From SZAS-103 sp038234715 (GTDB lineage: Bacteria; Pseudomonadota; Gammaproteobacteria; Xanthomonadales; Xanthomonadaceae), in the NCBI GenBank assembly GCA_038234715.1, contig JBBQTD010000059.1, positions 1-16,927 on the forward strand: a stretch of DNA of 16,927 bases, given 5' to 3'. The notes under the pieces are model-generated. The model was not told the DNA's origin. It ran no database searches and was given only the letters and a program-made list of their open reading frames with translations. This document shows positions 7,107 through 14,543 of the stretch, piece after piece (position 1 is the first letter of the stretch; every line of letters starts with the position of its first letter). The position numbers were made by a program, and so were the translations under genes.

Positions 7107-8252
7107 ATGAGCAGCCTCGCCATGCGCTACACCATCGTCACCGAGACCTATCCGCCTGAAGTCAACGGCGTGGCATTGACGGTCCATGCACTGGAAACCG
7201 GACTGCGCGGGCGCGGGCATCAAGTCAACGTGATCCGCCCACGACAGGCCGACGAGATCAGCGCGGCCGCTGACCAGATGCTGGTGCGCGGCGCACCGCT
7301 TCCGCGCTATCCGGGCCTGCGCTTCGGCCTGCCTGCCGGGCGCACGCTCAACGCGTTGTGGCGCAGGCAGCGACCCGACGCGATCTACGTCGCAACCGAG
7401 GGTCCATTGGGCTGGTCTGCGGTGCGTACAGCACGCAGGCTCGGCATTCCGGCGACCACCGGTTTCCACACGCGCTTCGACGAATACATTGAACGCTATG
7501 GCGCAGCCTTTCTGACGCCGATCGCGTTCGCGTGGATGCGCCGCTTCCACAATGGCGCCGACGCGACCATCGTGCCGACCGACCAGCTGGCCGACTACCT
7601 GCGCGGACGCGGCTTCCGCGACGTGCGCATCCTGCGCCGCGCAGTGGATACGCGACTGTTCGATCCGGTGCGCCGCGACCCTGCCCTGCGCGCCGCGTGG
7701 GGCCTGCGCGACAACGCGCTCGCGGTGATGTACCTGGGCCGCATCGCACCGGAAAAAAACCTCGACCTCGCCGTTTCGGCGTTCCGCACGATCCAGCGGC
7801 AACAGCCGCTTGCACGCTTCATCTGGGTCGGCGACGGTCCATCGCGCGCGGGCATCCAGGCGGCTAATCCGGATTTCGTCTTCGTCGGCGTGCAGCGCGG
7901 AGAGACCCTGGCGGCACACTTCGCAAGTGCCGACCTGTTCCTGTTTCCAAGCCTCACCGAGACCTTCGGCAACGTGACCCTGGAGGCAATGGCGAGCGCG
8001 GTTCCGACAATCGCCTTCGACTACGGCGCGGCGCGCGAACACCTGCGGGCCGGCGTGCATGGTGCCGCTGTGCCTTTCGGAAACCGCGACGCCTTCGTGC
8101 GCGCTGCGGTGCACGTCGCCGCAGACCCAAGGATGCGCCGGGCGATGGGAGCCAACGCACGCAGTGCTGTTGCGGCACTCGATCCGGGTTTGGTGGCTCG
8201 CAACTTTGACGAACTGCTCGCTGGCGTGGCGACACAAAGGAGCGCTGCATGA
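7107..8252 (+). CDS. GT4-family glycosyltransferase (alpha-mannosyltransferase-like)
   Basis: A 381-residue GT-B enzyme. The N-terminal acceptor motif is YPPEVNGVALTV (about 15-26), followed by TTGFHTRFDEYIERYG (about 117-132). The nucleotide-sugar half has GRIAPEKNLD (about 211-220), FIWVGDGP (about 238-245) and the E-x7-E signature in SLTETFGNVTLEAMA (about 282-296). It resembles GDP-mannose-dependent alpha-mannosyltransferases of the MgtA/PimB type that extend membrane glycolipids on the cytoplasmic face. I took the ATG at 7107; 7122 is an equally possible start and neither has a strong ribosome site. The frame is open to 6960, but that part does not look coding. Its stop overlaps the next start (ATGA), so translation of the two is coupled. 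Confidence 0.85.
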   Translation: MSSLAMRYTIVTETYPPEVNGVALTVHALETGLRGRGHQVNVIRPRQADEISAAADQMLVRGAPLPRYPGLRFGLPAGRTLNALWRRQRPDAIYVATEGPLGWSAVRTARRLGIPATTGFHTRFDEYIERYGAAFLTPIAFAWMRRFHNGADATIVPTDQLADYLRGRGFRDVRILRRAVDTRLFDPVRRDPALRAAWGLRDNALAVMYLGRIAPEKNLDLAVSAFRTIQRQQPLARFIWVGDGPSRAGIQAANPDFVFVGVQRGETLAAHFASADLFLFPSLTETFGNVTLEAMASAVPTIAFDYGAAREHLRAGVHGAAVPFGNRDAFVRAAVHVAADPRMRRAMGANARSAVAALDPGLVARNFDELLAGVATQRSAA

Positions 8253-8797
8253 ACGTCCGCGGCCACAATGGCCTGGTCCATCGCGATACCCAGTTGTGCG
8301 TCGCCGCGAACCGCTGGGGCCGCCGGGATCACGTTCGGCGGTATTTCGCGGCAATCAGCCGACTCGGCGATGGTGTGTTCTGGTACGCGCTGATGGCGTT
8401 GATCGTGCTTGTGCGCGGCATCGAAGGGCACTGGCTCGACGGCCTGCGCGCATCGGCGCACATGGCCGCGACCGGTGTCGTGGCGCTGGTGCTGTACCGC
8501 TTGCTGAAACGCTCGACCCACCGGCGCCGTCCGTATGCCGACGACGCACGGATCACCGCACTGGTGCCGGCGCTCGACGAGTTCAGCTTTCCCTCCGGGC
8601 ATACCCTGCATGCGGTCGCATTCACACTGGTCGCGCTCGCGCACTATCCCGTGCTTGCGTGGCTGCTGATTCCGTTCAGCGCAAGCGTCGCAGTGTCGCG
8701 GGTGGTGCTTGGACTGCATTATCCAAGCGATGTGCTTGCTGCGACTGCGATTGGGACGGCGATTGCGGGTGGGTCGATGTGGATGGTCATGGCGTGA
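8249..8797 (+). CDS. PAP2-superfamily membrane phosphatase
   Basis: A 182-residue membrane protein with all three PAP2 motifs: KRSTHRRRP (87-95, the K-x6-RP form), PSGH (115-118) and SRVVLGLHYPSD (150-161, S-R-x5-H-x3-D). Three or four hydrophobic segments surround them (about 45-57, 72-86, 121-147, 162-181). These enzymes remove phosphate from lipid phosphates such as phosphatidic acid, undecaprenyl pyrophosphate or phosphoglycolipids, with the active site facing the periplasm. The ATG overlaps the TGA of the glycosyltransferase gene by four bases, so both probably act in one glycolipid or lipid-carrier pathway. It is shorter than typical 220-residue PAP2 proteins but complete in motifs. The end is convergent with the decayed GNAT gene. 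Confidence 0.88.
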   Translation: MNVRGHNGLVHRDTQLCVAANRWGRRDHVRRYFAAISRLGDGVFWYALMALIVLVRGIEGHWLDGLRASAHMAATGVVALVLYRLLKRSTHRRRPYADDARITALVPALDEFSFPSGHTLHAVAFTLVALAHYPVLAWLLIPFSASVAVSRVVLGLHYPSDVLAATAIGTAIAGGSMWMVMA

Positions 8798-8860
8798 CCT
8801 TGCGTGGATCACGCTCCCAGTAACCGATGGCCGCAGTCAAGGCTTCGCGAAACGATGGAT

Positions 8861-9405
8861 TCACCCTTCTGTCTCCTCGAAAAAGGCCGCCTCGATATCC
8901 ACACGCTCCGGGCAAGCAACCGTCCAGAGGCCGGCCATTGTTGTCGCCAGCGCTCTTGCAGGATGACCGATCCAGAATCGCTCGACCGTCAGCACGCTGT
9001 AGCCCCGTGACCGCGCCCATGCCGTTGCTGCGCCGATCAAGGCGACCGCATCGATCGAGAATTCAAGATCCTTCGCGATGGCGACCTGCGCGAGGTGCCC
9101 TTGCCGCTGATGCGTGTAGCAATCGCTCGCCTCCGTGAGCAACACGCATCCGATTGCCGCTCCGACTGCATCTTCGGCGACCAGCAACGCAGCGCCAGGT
9201 CGCGGTGCGCGCAGGATGCTGCTGATCACTTCGACATACGCGGCGAAAAGCCTGCATGGACTGCGCCACGGAACCGACGTCGACGCGACCAGGCGTGCAC
9301 CAGTGACATCGTGAAGTCCCGATCCTGTGCGATCGCCGGACGGATGCGCATGCGCCGCGAAGGCGACGGCGTCCCTGCCGTCGAACTTCCACCCACCACG
9401 TTCAT
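8861..9405 (-). pseudogene. GNAT-family N-acetyltransferase with one-base frameshift
   Basis: The reading starts at ATG 9405, whose ATGA overlaps the creD stop, and runs through MRIRPAIAQDRDFTMSLV, a typical GNAT opening, up to codon 36 (9298-9300). It then stops at 9226 in that frame. Shifting frame near 9297 restores ARLVASTSVPWRSP and then AAYVEVISSILRAPRPGAALLVAEDAVGAAIGCVLL. This is the usual GNAT order and continues to 8861. One inserted C after GTG would give SLVPRLVA, a common form in this family, so a single-base deletion (or sequencing error) is the simplest explanation. The acetyl-CoA loop also looks damaged: DLEFSIDAVALI stands where R/Q-x-x-G-x-G/A is expected. The C-terminal 40 residues are atypical. 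It would have been co-translated with creD. Confidence 0.65.
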
Positions 9406-10760
9406 GGTTGCTCCGGAAGCGGAGGCGGCGATTCTGGCGCGATCTCTTCCGGCAACTGCGCTACGTCGTACCAGTCGATGTTGCGGGTGATGACCATGAT
9501 CGCAGCCAGGATCGCGAACAGCATCAGCGCACCGAGCGCCAGCGCGTTGTCTTCCGAGATCAGCAATCCGTACAGCGTCGCGTAGAGCGCGGTGAGCATG
9601 GTCGCGAAGCCGATGCCGCGCAGGCGGCTCTTCAGCACGTAGCTCAGGTAGAACCCCTGCAAGCCGATGCATGCCCCACTTGCACTCACGTAGGCCCAGA
9701 TGAAGTCGATGTGCTCGGACAAGCTCATCAACAGCAGGAAGAAGATCGCGAGCGCCAGGCCCACCAGCAGGTACTGGATCGGATGGATACGCAGTTTCTT
9801 GATCAGCTCGAACATGAAGAAGCCGACGAAGGTCAACAGCACGAACAGCAATCCGTACTTGGTCGCGCGGTCAGCCTTGACGTAGATGTTCACCGGATCG
9901 ACCAGGATCACCTCGATCTCGTCGGCGCCCTGCTTGATGCTGCCGTCCGTGTACTGGCCCTGTGTGTTCGCGGCCAGCGCGGAGATGTCCCACACCGCGT
10001 CGAAGCCCTTGGAGGAAATCTTCGGCTGGTGCGGCGAGAAACGCCCCTGGAAATCCGGACTCGGCCACGTGGACTTCAGCTCGATCCGGTTGCTGTCACC
10101 GACCGGCGCGATCGCAATGCGCTCGGTGCCGCCCAGTGTGAAGTCCATCGCGACATCGAACGCGCGCGACTGCCCCGGCACGATCGCGGGAAGATCCGCA
10201 TGCACGCCGTTGGCCGGATGTTCGCCGCCAGCCCCCTGCAACAGCGCGGCAGCATGCCCGTCGAGCAACAGCGTCGGCGTGCCGATCAGCCCTCGCACGT
10301 CGTCCACTCCGAAACTCAGGTAGGGCTTGCCGACCGAGCGCAGGCTTGCGCCATCAACATCCGTCGGCAACGCAAAATCGAAGTGCCCCTTGAGCCTTGC
10401 GCTCAGCTCATAGGTCAGCACCTGGTGGATGCCGCGGTGCTTGAACTCAGGAGCCAGCTGGCCCTCCATCACGATGGTCTTCGGAAAGAAGTCCCATTGC
10501 CTCTGCTCCGTCCTCACCTGCGAATGCGCAACGCCGTTCGCATCGTTGACCATGATCTGCACATCGACCACGTACGGCACCACGACGACCGGCCCCACAA
10601 CCGTCTGCGCACCCGCGAAGCTTTGCGCAACCGAGGTGACAGCCTGCTGGCGGAACGTCTGGCGCTCCGCGATCGTGCCCTGGATCATGTTCATCGGAAT
10701 CATGATCGCGACGATCAGCAGCCCGATCACGAGACACTTGAGCAACAACGAATTGCGCAT
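9402..10760 (-). CDS. creD: CreD-like inner-membrane protein
   Basis: A 452-residue protein matching CreD (E. coli about 450). It has one N-terminal TM helix (about 5-24), a large periplasmic domain (about 25-300) and five C-terminal TM helices (about 302-320, 329-348, 352-374, 384-401, 407-425). Family hallmarks include the YLSFGVDDVRGL segment (147-158) and NIYVKADRATKYGLLFVLLTF (291-311) at the junction. The Pro/Glu-rich tail is cytoplasmic. CreD is the main target of the CreBC two-component system and affects envelope integrity and, in some species including Stenotrophomonas, beta-lactam response; its biochemical role is unknown. No creB or creC gene is present here. A near-consensus CreB box lies 68 bp upstream. 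The stop overlaps the GNAT pseudogene start by four bases. Confidence 0.93.
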   Translation of the reverse strand: MRNSLLLKCLVIGLLIVAIMIPMNMIQGTIAERQTFRQQAVTSVAQSFAGAQTVVGPVVVVPYVVDVQIMVNDANGVAHSQVRTEQRQWDFFPKTIVMEGQLAPEFKHRGIHQVLTYELSARLKGHFDFALPTDVDGASLRSVGKPYLSFGVDDVRGLIGTPTLLLDGHAAALLQGAGGEHPANGVHADLPAIVPGQSRAFDVAMDFTLGGTERIAIAPVGDSNRIELKSTWPSPDFQGRFSPHQPKISSKGFDAVWDISALAANTQGQYTDGSIKQGADEIEVILVDPVNIYVKADRATKYGLLFVLLTFVGFFMFELIKKLRIHPIQYLLVGLALAIFFLLLMSLSEHIDFIWAYVSASGACIGLQGFYLSYVLKSRLRGIGFATMLTALYATLYGLLISEDNALALGALMLFAILAAIMVITRNIDWYDVAQLPEEIAPESPPPLPEQP

Positions 10761-10827
10761 GGACGACCACCGGCAGCGAAGATGCCCACATCCTTGCCGC
10801 CGCTCATGCGTTCACGACGAAGCGTGT

Positions 10828-10843
10828 GTGAAGTGGGGATGAA
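10828..10843 (-). promoter_or_regulatory. Candidate CreB-binding site (cre tag) upstream of creD
   Basis: On the creD strand the sequence reads TTCAT-CCCCAC-TTCAC. The published E. coli CreB tag is TTCAC-N6-TTCAC, so this matches in spacing and in 9 of 10 defined bases. It lies 68 bp upstream of the creD ATG, a sensible place for an activator. The orientation matches the gene. Binding is inferred. Confidence 0.6.
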
Positions 10844-10902
10844 GTGCGCCCCGACCGCCGCCGCAATGCCGGCCCTTGCCGCAAGAACCAAACTCGTAGC
10901 CC

Positions 10903-10930
10903 GTGGCCTCTTGCTTGTGGCCTCTCGCTT
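10903..10930. repeat. Two-copy 14-bp tandem repeat
   Basis: GTGGCCTCTTGCTT is followed directly by GTGGCCTCTCGCTT, differing at one base. It lies between creD and the end of the pseudoreceiver gene, upstream of the candidate CreB box relative to creD. It could be a binding site pair or simple replication slippage. Confidence 0.6.
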
Positions 10931-10945
10931 ACGGTATCTCCAACC

Positions 10946-11866
10946 TCAGGGCCCGCGCCGCACCACGCGCGAAACGGCAGCCGCCGTCGCGATCCCGTCA
11001 TAGCTGTGCATGGCGTTCTTGAGCGCGTGTTCCGCTGCGCGCAGCAGCGTCTCGGGAGTCTTGCCGTCGTCGGGATATACCGTCACGCCGATCCTGGCGT
11101 CGAGTTCGGTCACGTCCGGGCCGATACGAAAAGGCATTAGTGCGGCGCTGCGTACCCGCTTGGCGAACGCGGTGCTGTGCGTGCCTTCCATCGCATCCAG
11201 CAGGGCCGCAAAGCGGCGCGGGGCGAGCTGGAAGAACAGGTCGGTGCCGCGCGCGGTCTTGCGCAGGCGCTGCGCGAATTCCGGTGCGATCCCGGGCGGC
11301 AAGTCCACCGCGGACACATGCCGCGACTTGACCCTTTCAAGCTCGATAAGCAGCAGGCAGAACGAGCGCTTCGATCGTTCGGCAGCCGCGATCGCGCGTG
11401 CGATGTCGCGGATCAGCAGGCTGCCATTTCCGAGCTGCGTTGAAGTGTCGAGCTCGATCGTCGCTGCCGCGGCATGATCAACCGCGTGCTGCAGCCTCGC
11501 CTGCTCGAGCGCCATGACGACCACCTTCGGCAGCCCGCCAACCATGAAGCGCGAACGTGGTATGCAGTCGACCGCACCGTGATCCAGGGCATCCGCAGCC
11601 ATGGTCTCGCTGACTTGATCGGCCACCACGAACACCGGCGGCTCGCCCATCGCGTCGGAAGCCAGGGCAGCAACCAGCTTCAGGGCGTCGCCCGATGCTC
11701 CGACCAGGATCGTCGCGAACTGTTCTGCCTTGGCTTTTGCCACGAGATCATCCGTCGGACGCAGCCACACGATCTCTTCTGTCGCGTCGATCCAATCGAG
11801 CGCGCGGCTGACGGCCTTGCTCAGGACGTCGTTCTCGTCGATTACCAGGATGCGGTTTGAGGTCAT
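10946..11866 (-). CDS. Pseudoreceiver plus degenerate GGDEF protein
   Basis: A 306-residue two-domain signalling protein. Residues 4-125 have receiver-like order (ILVIDENDVL start, alternating strands and helices). The phospho-acceptor Asp position is occupied by LVGASG (about 54-59), and the usual KP motif is CIPRSRF, so it is probably not phosphorylated. Residues about 145-290 follow a diguanylate-cyclase fold (LGNGSLLIRDIARAIAAAERS, RGTDLFFQLAPRRFAALLDA, DARIGVTVYPDDGKTPETLLRAAEHALKNA). The GGDEF signature is replaced by LAPRRF (214-219), so c-di-GMP synthesis is not expected. It may bind a partner or nucleotide. The large REC-REC-GGDEF-EAL gene lies upstream on the same strand, separated by 326 bp containing a MITE. 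The ribosome site is weak. Confidence 0.75.
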   Translation of the reverse strand: MTSNRILVIDENDVLSKAVSRALDWIDATEEIVWLRPTDDLVAKAKAEQFATILVGASGDALKLVAALASDAMGEPPVFVVADQVSETMAADALDHGAVDCIPRSRFMVGGLPKVVVMALEQARLQHAVDHAAAATIELDTSTQLGNGSLLIRDIARAIAAAERSKRSFCLLLIELERVKSRHVSAVDLPPGIAPEFAQRLRKTARGTDLFFQLAPRRFAALLDAMEGTHSTAFAKRVRSAALMPFRIGPDVTELDARIGVTVYPDDGKTPETLLRAAEHALKNAMHSYDGIATAAAVSRVVRRGP

Positions 11867-11930
11867 GCGTCAGTCCGGCGGGAAGATTTCGAGACGATAT
11901 CAAAAACCGATTGCGCTACCTTAAGCCACC

Positions 11931-12090
11931 CAAGGGAACCTCTGAACAAGTTCAGAGGTTCCTTCGGTGCATGGATGCACCGCCGCGAACAACGACGCAA
12001 GTCGTTGATTCGTGAGCAACGAGTTCGGACATGTGCCGAACTCGGTGCGTCTGAACCAGTCCAGGACGGACTTGTTCAGACCATCCCAAG
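11931..12090. mobile_element. IS5-type MITE with 4-bp target duplication and five hairpins
   Basis: The element proper spans 11935-12086 (152 bp). Its ends are GGAACCTCTGAACAAG (left) and, read inward from the right, GGATGGTCTGAACAAG; 13 of 16 bases match. CAAG is repeated exactly on both flanks (11931-11934, 12087-12090), a 4-bp target duplication as made by IS5-group transposases. From memory the E. coli IS5 end is GGAAGGTGCGAACAAG, clearly similar. No transposase gene is inside. The interior is a run of hairpins: 11935-11962 (13-bp arms, AA loop), 11966-11981 (6-bp arms), 11990-12007 (7-bp arms, GCAA loop), 12020-12044 (9-bp arms) and 12051-12079 (imperfect). It separates the two signalling genes. 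The remaining 100 bp to the next gene (12091-12192) holds nothing I recognise. Confidence 0.85.
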
Positions 12091-12192
12091 AGGGATAAAG
12101 CACAAGAGTGAATTTCAGGACGCGATGCATCTGGCTGATTTTCCCCCTGCAGACAGATGGCTCCTCTCCTTTTTTCCTCTTCTCCTCGCCGT

Positions 12193-14286
12193 TCAAACCA
12201 CCGCAGCCTTGAAGTCGAAATCGAGTGTTTCCCCGACGCCCTGCACGAGGTTGCCCTGGATGAAATCGATGCCGCTGATCCACAGCGCGGCGGCCGCCTG
12301 CGGGTCCTCGACGCGGTGTCCGATCGCCTTGATCCCAAGCCCGTGCGCCCGTTCGACCAGTGCCGTCATCTCGATGCGCACTTCCGGCGAAGCGTTTGGC
12401 GCGGCGTACTTCCGGGCAAGTTTGATGAAGCCCAGCGGGGCCGAGGCGAGCAGAAGATCGGCAGCGGGACTTTGTTCGTAGTGGGTCAGACAGAAGCGGA
12501 TCCTGGGCTTGCGCATTGCGGTCGCGAACGCGGCCAGCGCAGGCGGATTGAGCAGCGCGTCCTCGAGCCGGCATTCGAGTGTCAATGACGAACCGGTCGC
12601 ATTGTGCCGTGCCATTTCGGCCGCCAGCCACGCCGCCTGCCCGCTTGTGGTGAGGGTTGTCATCGACTGCGGCACGAACAGGCGCACGGGCCGCCAGCGC
12701 TCGTCCTGCTGGCGCACGACCCCGAGTGCGTGGGTCAGGGCCCACCGATCGAGTTCGACCATCAGGTTCCCGCGTTCGGCGATCGGCAGGATCTCCGCCG
12801 CCGCGATCAGCCGGCCGTCCGCGGCCCTTCTCCGCACGAGGGTCTGGAATTGCGCGTCGTTGCCGCCCTGCACAGCGACGATGGGTTGGTAGAACAGATC
12901 GAGGCCGCCGTTGTGGATTGCTTCGCGCAGGCGCTCGACCTGCGCGGCTTGGCGATCCTTTTCGGCGGCCTCGGGCGGAATGTAGCGCTTGATGCCCAGG
13001 TTGCCGATGCGCGCCTCGCGGCAGGTACGTTCGACGGTATCGAAGAGGGCGTTCGCGTCGTCGCACCCGCAGCGCAGCGCAGCAATGCCGACCGAGGCCT
13101 GCAGTCGAAGGGTCTTGCCATCTGCCTTGAACGAGTGCTCCATCAGCAGCGCGCGCAGCCGCGAGGCGAGCGTGTCGAGCGTGCCGTCGTCGAGGTCGGT
13201 GGCCAGTACCAGGAAGGCGTTGTCGTTGATGCCAGCCACCGCGTCGCGGTCGCCGATCGCGTCGTTGAGCAGTCGGCCAGCGGCGGAAAATACCCGTTCC
13301 AGGGCGACCAGCCCGAGACGTTCGCGAATCGCCGAAGAACCGTTGATCTTGACGAACAGCACGCCGCCTTCGGCGGTGCCAGCGTCGGCAACATGGGCAA
13401 GTGCCGCGTTGATCCGATCGAGCAGGAAGTCGCGCCGGTACAAGCCGGTCGCTTCGTCGCGCGCGCCTTGCGCGAGGACGCTTTTCTCGAGCAGGCGCTT
13501 CCTGCGCACGCGATTGGCTACTGCCGCGATCAGGTGCTTCGGGCGGATCGGTTTGGCGAGAAAGTCGTCGCCACCGGCGTCGATCGCATTGAAGCGCGCC
13601 TCTGGGTCGCTCTCGCCCGACAGGAAGACGATCGGCGTGGAGCCGAAGACCGGATGTTCGCGGATCAACGCGGTCAACTCCACGCCGTCCGCATCAGGCA
13701 TGTGCAGGTCCATCAGCACCAGATCGGGGTGCAGGGCTTCGAGTGCTTCAAGCACATGCAGGGGGTCGTGCTCCACCTCGGCCTGCATTCCGGCATTGAT
13801 CAGGATGGTTTTCGCGAACAGCGCTTGCGAGCGGTCGTCTTCGACGATCAGGATCCGCACTGCGTCGCTGTCGTTGTCGCTGGGACTGGTCGCGGGCGCA
13901 AGTACCGACTGCAGCCGCCGCGCCACGTCGACGGCATGGAACGGCGGAAACAGCAGCGCATCAACGCCGGCGCGACGCGCGTTCAAGCGCGACTGCATGT
14001 TGTCCTGGGGCGCCATCGCGACCAGTGCGATGCGCTGGCTATTGTCGCCGGCCGATTGCTGGGCCTGGCGGCACGCCGCGCCGACAATGGCGAGGTCAGA
14101 CGCGTGCGAAGCGTCAACAAGCACCGCGTGCGGCGGGTGTCCGGAAAGCAGTTCGAGAAAATGCTCGACTGAGCCGACCGGCTCGACCTTGAATCCGAGC
14201 GATTCGAGCAGCTTCCCGAGTTCCCCGGCGGGCGCACTGCCGTCGCCCAGGTGGTAAATGACGCGCGAGATGCCCGGTGCGCTCAT
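12193..14286 (-). CDS. REC-REC-GGDEF-EAL protein with degenerate output domains
   Basis: A 697-residue protein, taking the Met at 14286; upstream codons to 14418 look non-coding and include a terminator-like hairpin. Domain 1 (about 6-130) is a pseudoreceiver with VDASH (Asp58) but FPPF in place of the conserved Lys-Pro. Domain 2 (about 143-265) is a complete receiver: VEDD (148-151), MDLHMPDADG (phospho-acceptor Asp193), LSGESD and LAKPI (Lys245). Domain 3 (about 280-436) is a GGDEF fold with INDNAF (353-358) instead of GGDEF. Domain 4 (about 443-690) is an EAL fold with QTLVR for EALLR (Gln481), THYEQ where the Asp-Asp pair belongs, and IGHRVE for AEGVE. It should therefore neither make nor degrade c-di-GMP, but could bind it or a partner, as FimX-type proteins do. 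Input is probably phosphorylation at Asp193. Confidence 0.85.
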   Translation of the reverse strand: MSAPGISRVIYHLGDGSAPAGELGKLLESLGFKVEPVGSVEHFLELLSGHPPHAVLVDASHASDLAIVGAACRQAQQSAGDNSQRIALVAMAPQDNMQSRLNARRAGVDALLFPPFHAVDVARRLQSVLAPATSPSDNDSDAVRILIVEDDRSQALFAKTILINAGMQAEVEHDPLHVLEALEALHPDLVLMDLHMPDADGVELTALIREHPVFGSTPIVFLSGESDPEARFNAIDAGGDDFLAKPIRPKHLIAAVANRVRRKRLLEKSVLAQGARDEATGLYRRDFLLDRINAALAHVADAGTAEGGVLFVKINGSSAIRERLGLVALERVFSAAGRLLNDAIGDRDAVAGINDNAFLVLATDLDDGTLDTLASRLRALLMEHSFKADGKTLRLQASVGIAALRCGCDDANALFDTVERTCREARIGNLGIKRYIPPEAAEKDRQAAQVERLREAIHNGGLDLFYQPIVAVQGGNDAQFQTLVRRRAADGRLIAAAEILPIAERGNLMVELDRWALTHALGVVRQQDERWRPVRLFVPQSMTTLTTSGQAAWLAAEMARHNATGSSLTLECRLEDALLNPPALAAFATAMRKPRIRFCLTHYEQSPAADLLLASAPLGFIKLARKYAAPNASPEVRIEMTALVERAHGLGIKAIGHRVEDPQAAAALWISGIDFIQGNLVQGVGETLDFDFKAAVV

Positions 14287-14305
14287 GGGAGTGTGTCTTC
14301 CTTTG

Positions 14306-14327
14306 AAAAAACTGCCCAGGACGGCAG
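14306..14327 (-). terminator. Terminator-like hairpin in the leader (possible attenuator)
   Basis: On the minus strand CTGCC, loop GTCCTG, GGCAG is followed directly by TTTTTT, ending only 19 bases before the ATG at 14286. There is no room for a promoter after it, so a transcript of this gene must pass through it. A segment about 40 bases further upstream (GAGGCAG, around 14362-14368) could pair with the CTGCC arm and compete with the hairpin. Regulation by attenuation is inferred; it could instead be an inefficient end for the upstream gene. Confidence 0.5.
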
Positions 14328-14423
14328 GACGCGAACTGCGACAACTGGGTGGACCATGGCTCTGCCTCAAGCATGACTTACTTTGGGCCAGGCAATGCGG
14401 ACCGGTGTTTTCTACCACTCAGA

Positions 14424-14435
14424 ACAGTGCACTGT
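14424..14435. promoter_or_regulatory. 12-bp perfect palindrome, candidate operator
   Basis: ACAGTGCACTGT reads the same on both strands. It lies 138 bp upstream of the REC-REC-GGDEF-EAL start and 109 bp after the preceding gene. This is a plausible dimer-binding site. No cognate regulator is recognised. Confidence 0.3.
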
Positions 14436-14543
14436 CCCCGAGTTTGCGCGATGCCGGCGGCAACGGGGGATGGACAATGCTGTAAGCGGAGCCGGCCATG
14501 CTTGACCTGCACCCCTGCGACGCACCGAACTACGTCGGGTGCC

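Noticed and set aside
7068..8354. 428-codon minus-strand open frame
   Set aside because: It is a shadow of the glycosyltransferase/PAP2 genes, rich in Arg, Ala and His without domain signatures.
9327..11003. 558-codon plus-strand open frame
   Set aside because: It is antisense to creD, with Arg/Gln/His-rich composition typical of a high-G+C shadow frame. CreD has clear family features on the other strand.
12604..14172. 522-codon plus-strand open frame
   Set aside because: It is antisense to the REC-REC-GGDEF-EAL gene, whose domain motifs are unmistakable. The plus frame has no ribosome site or recognisable motif.
14287..14420. c-di-GMP (GEMM) riboswitch in the leader of the signalling gene
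   Set aside because: The conserved GEMM core elements (a CACGNNCAAACC-like segment, GACGCAAAGCC) are absent; only a simple terminator/antiterminator possibility remains.
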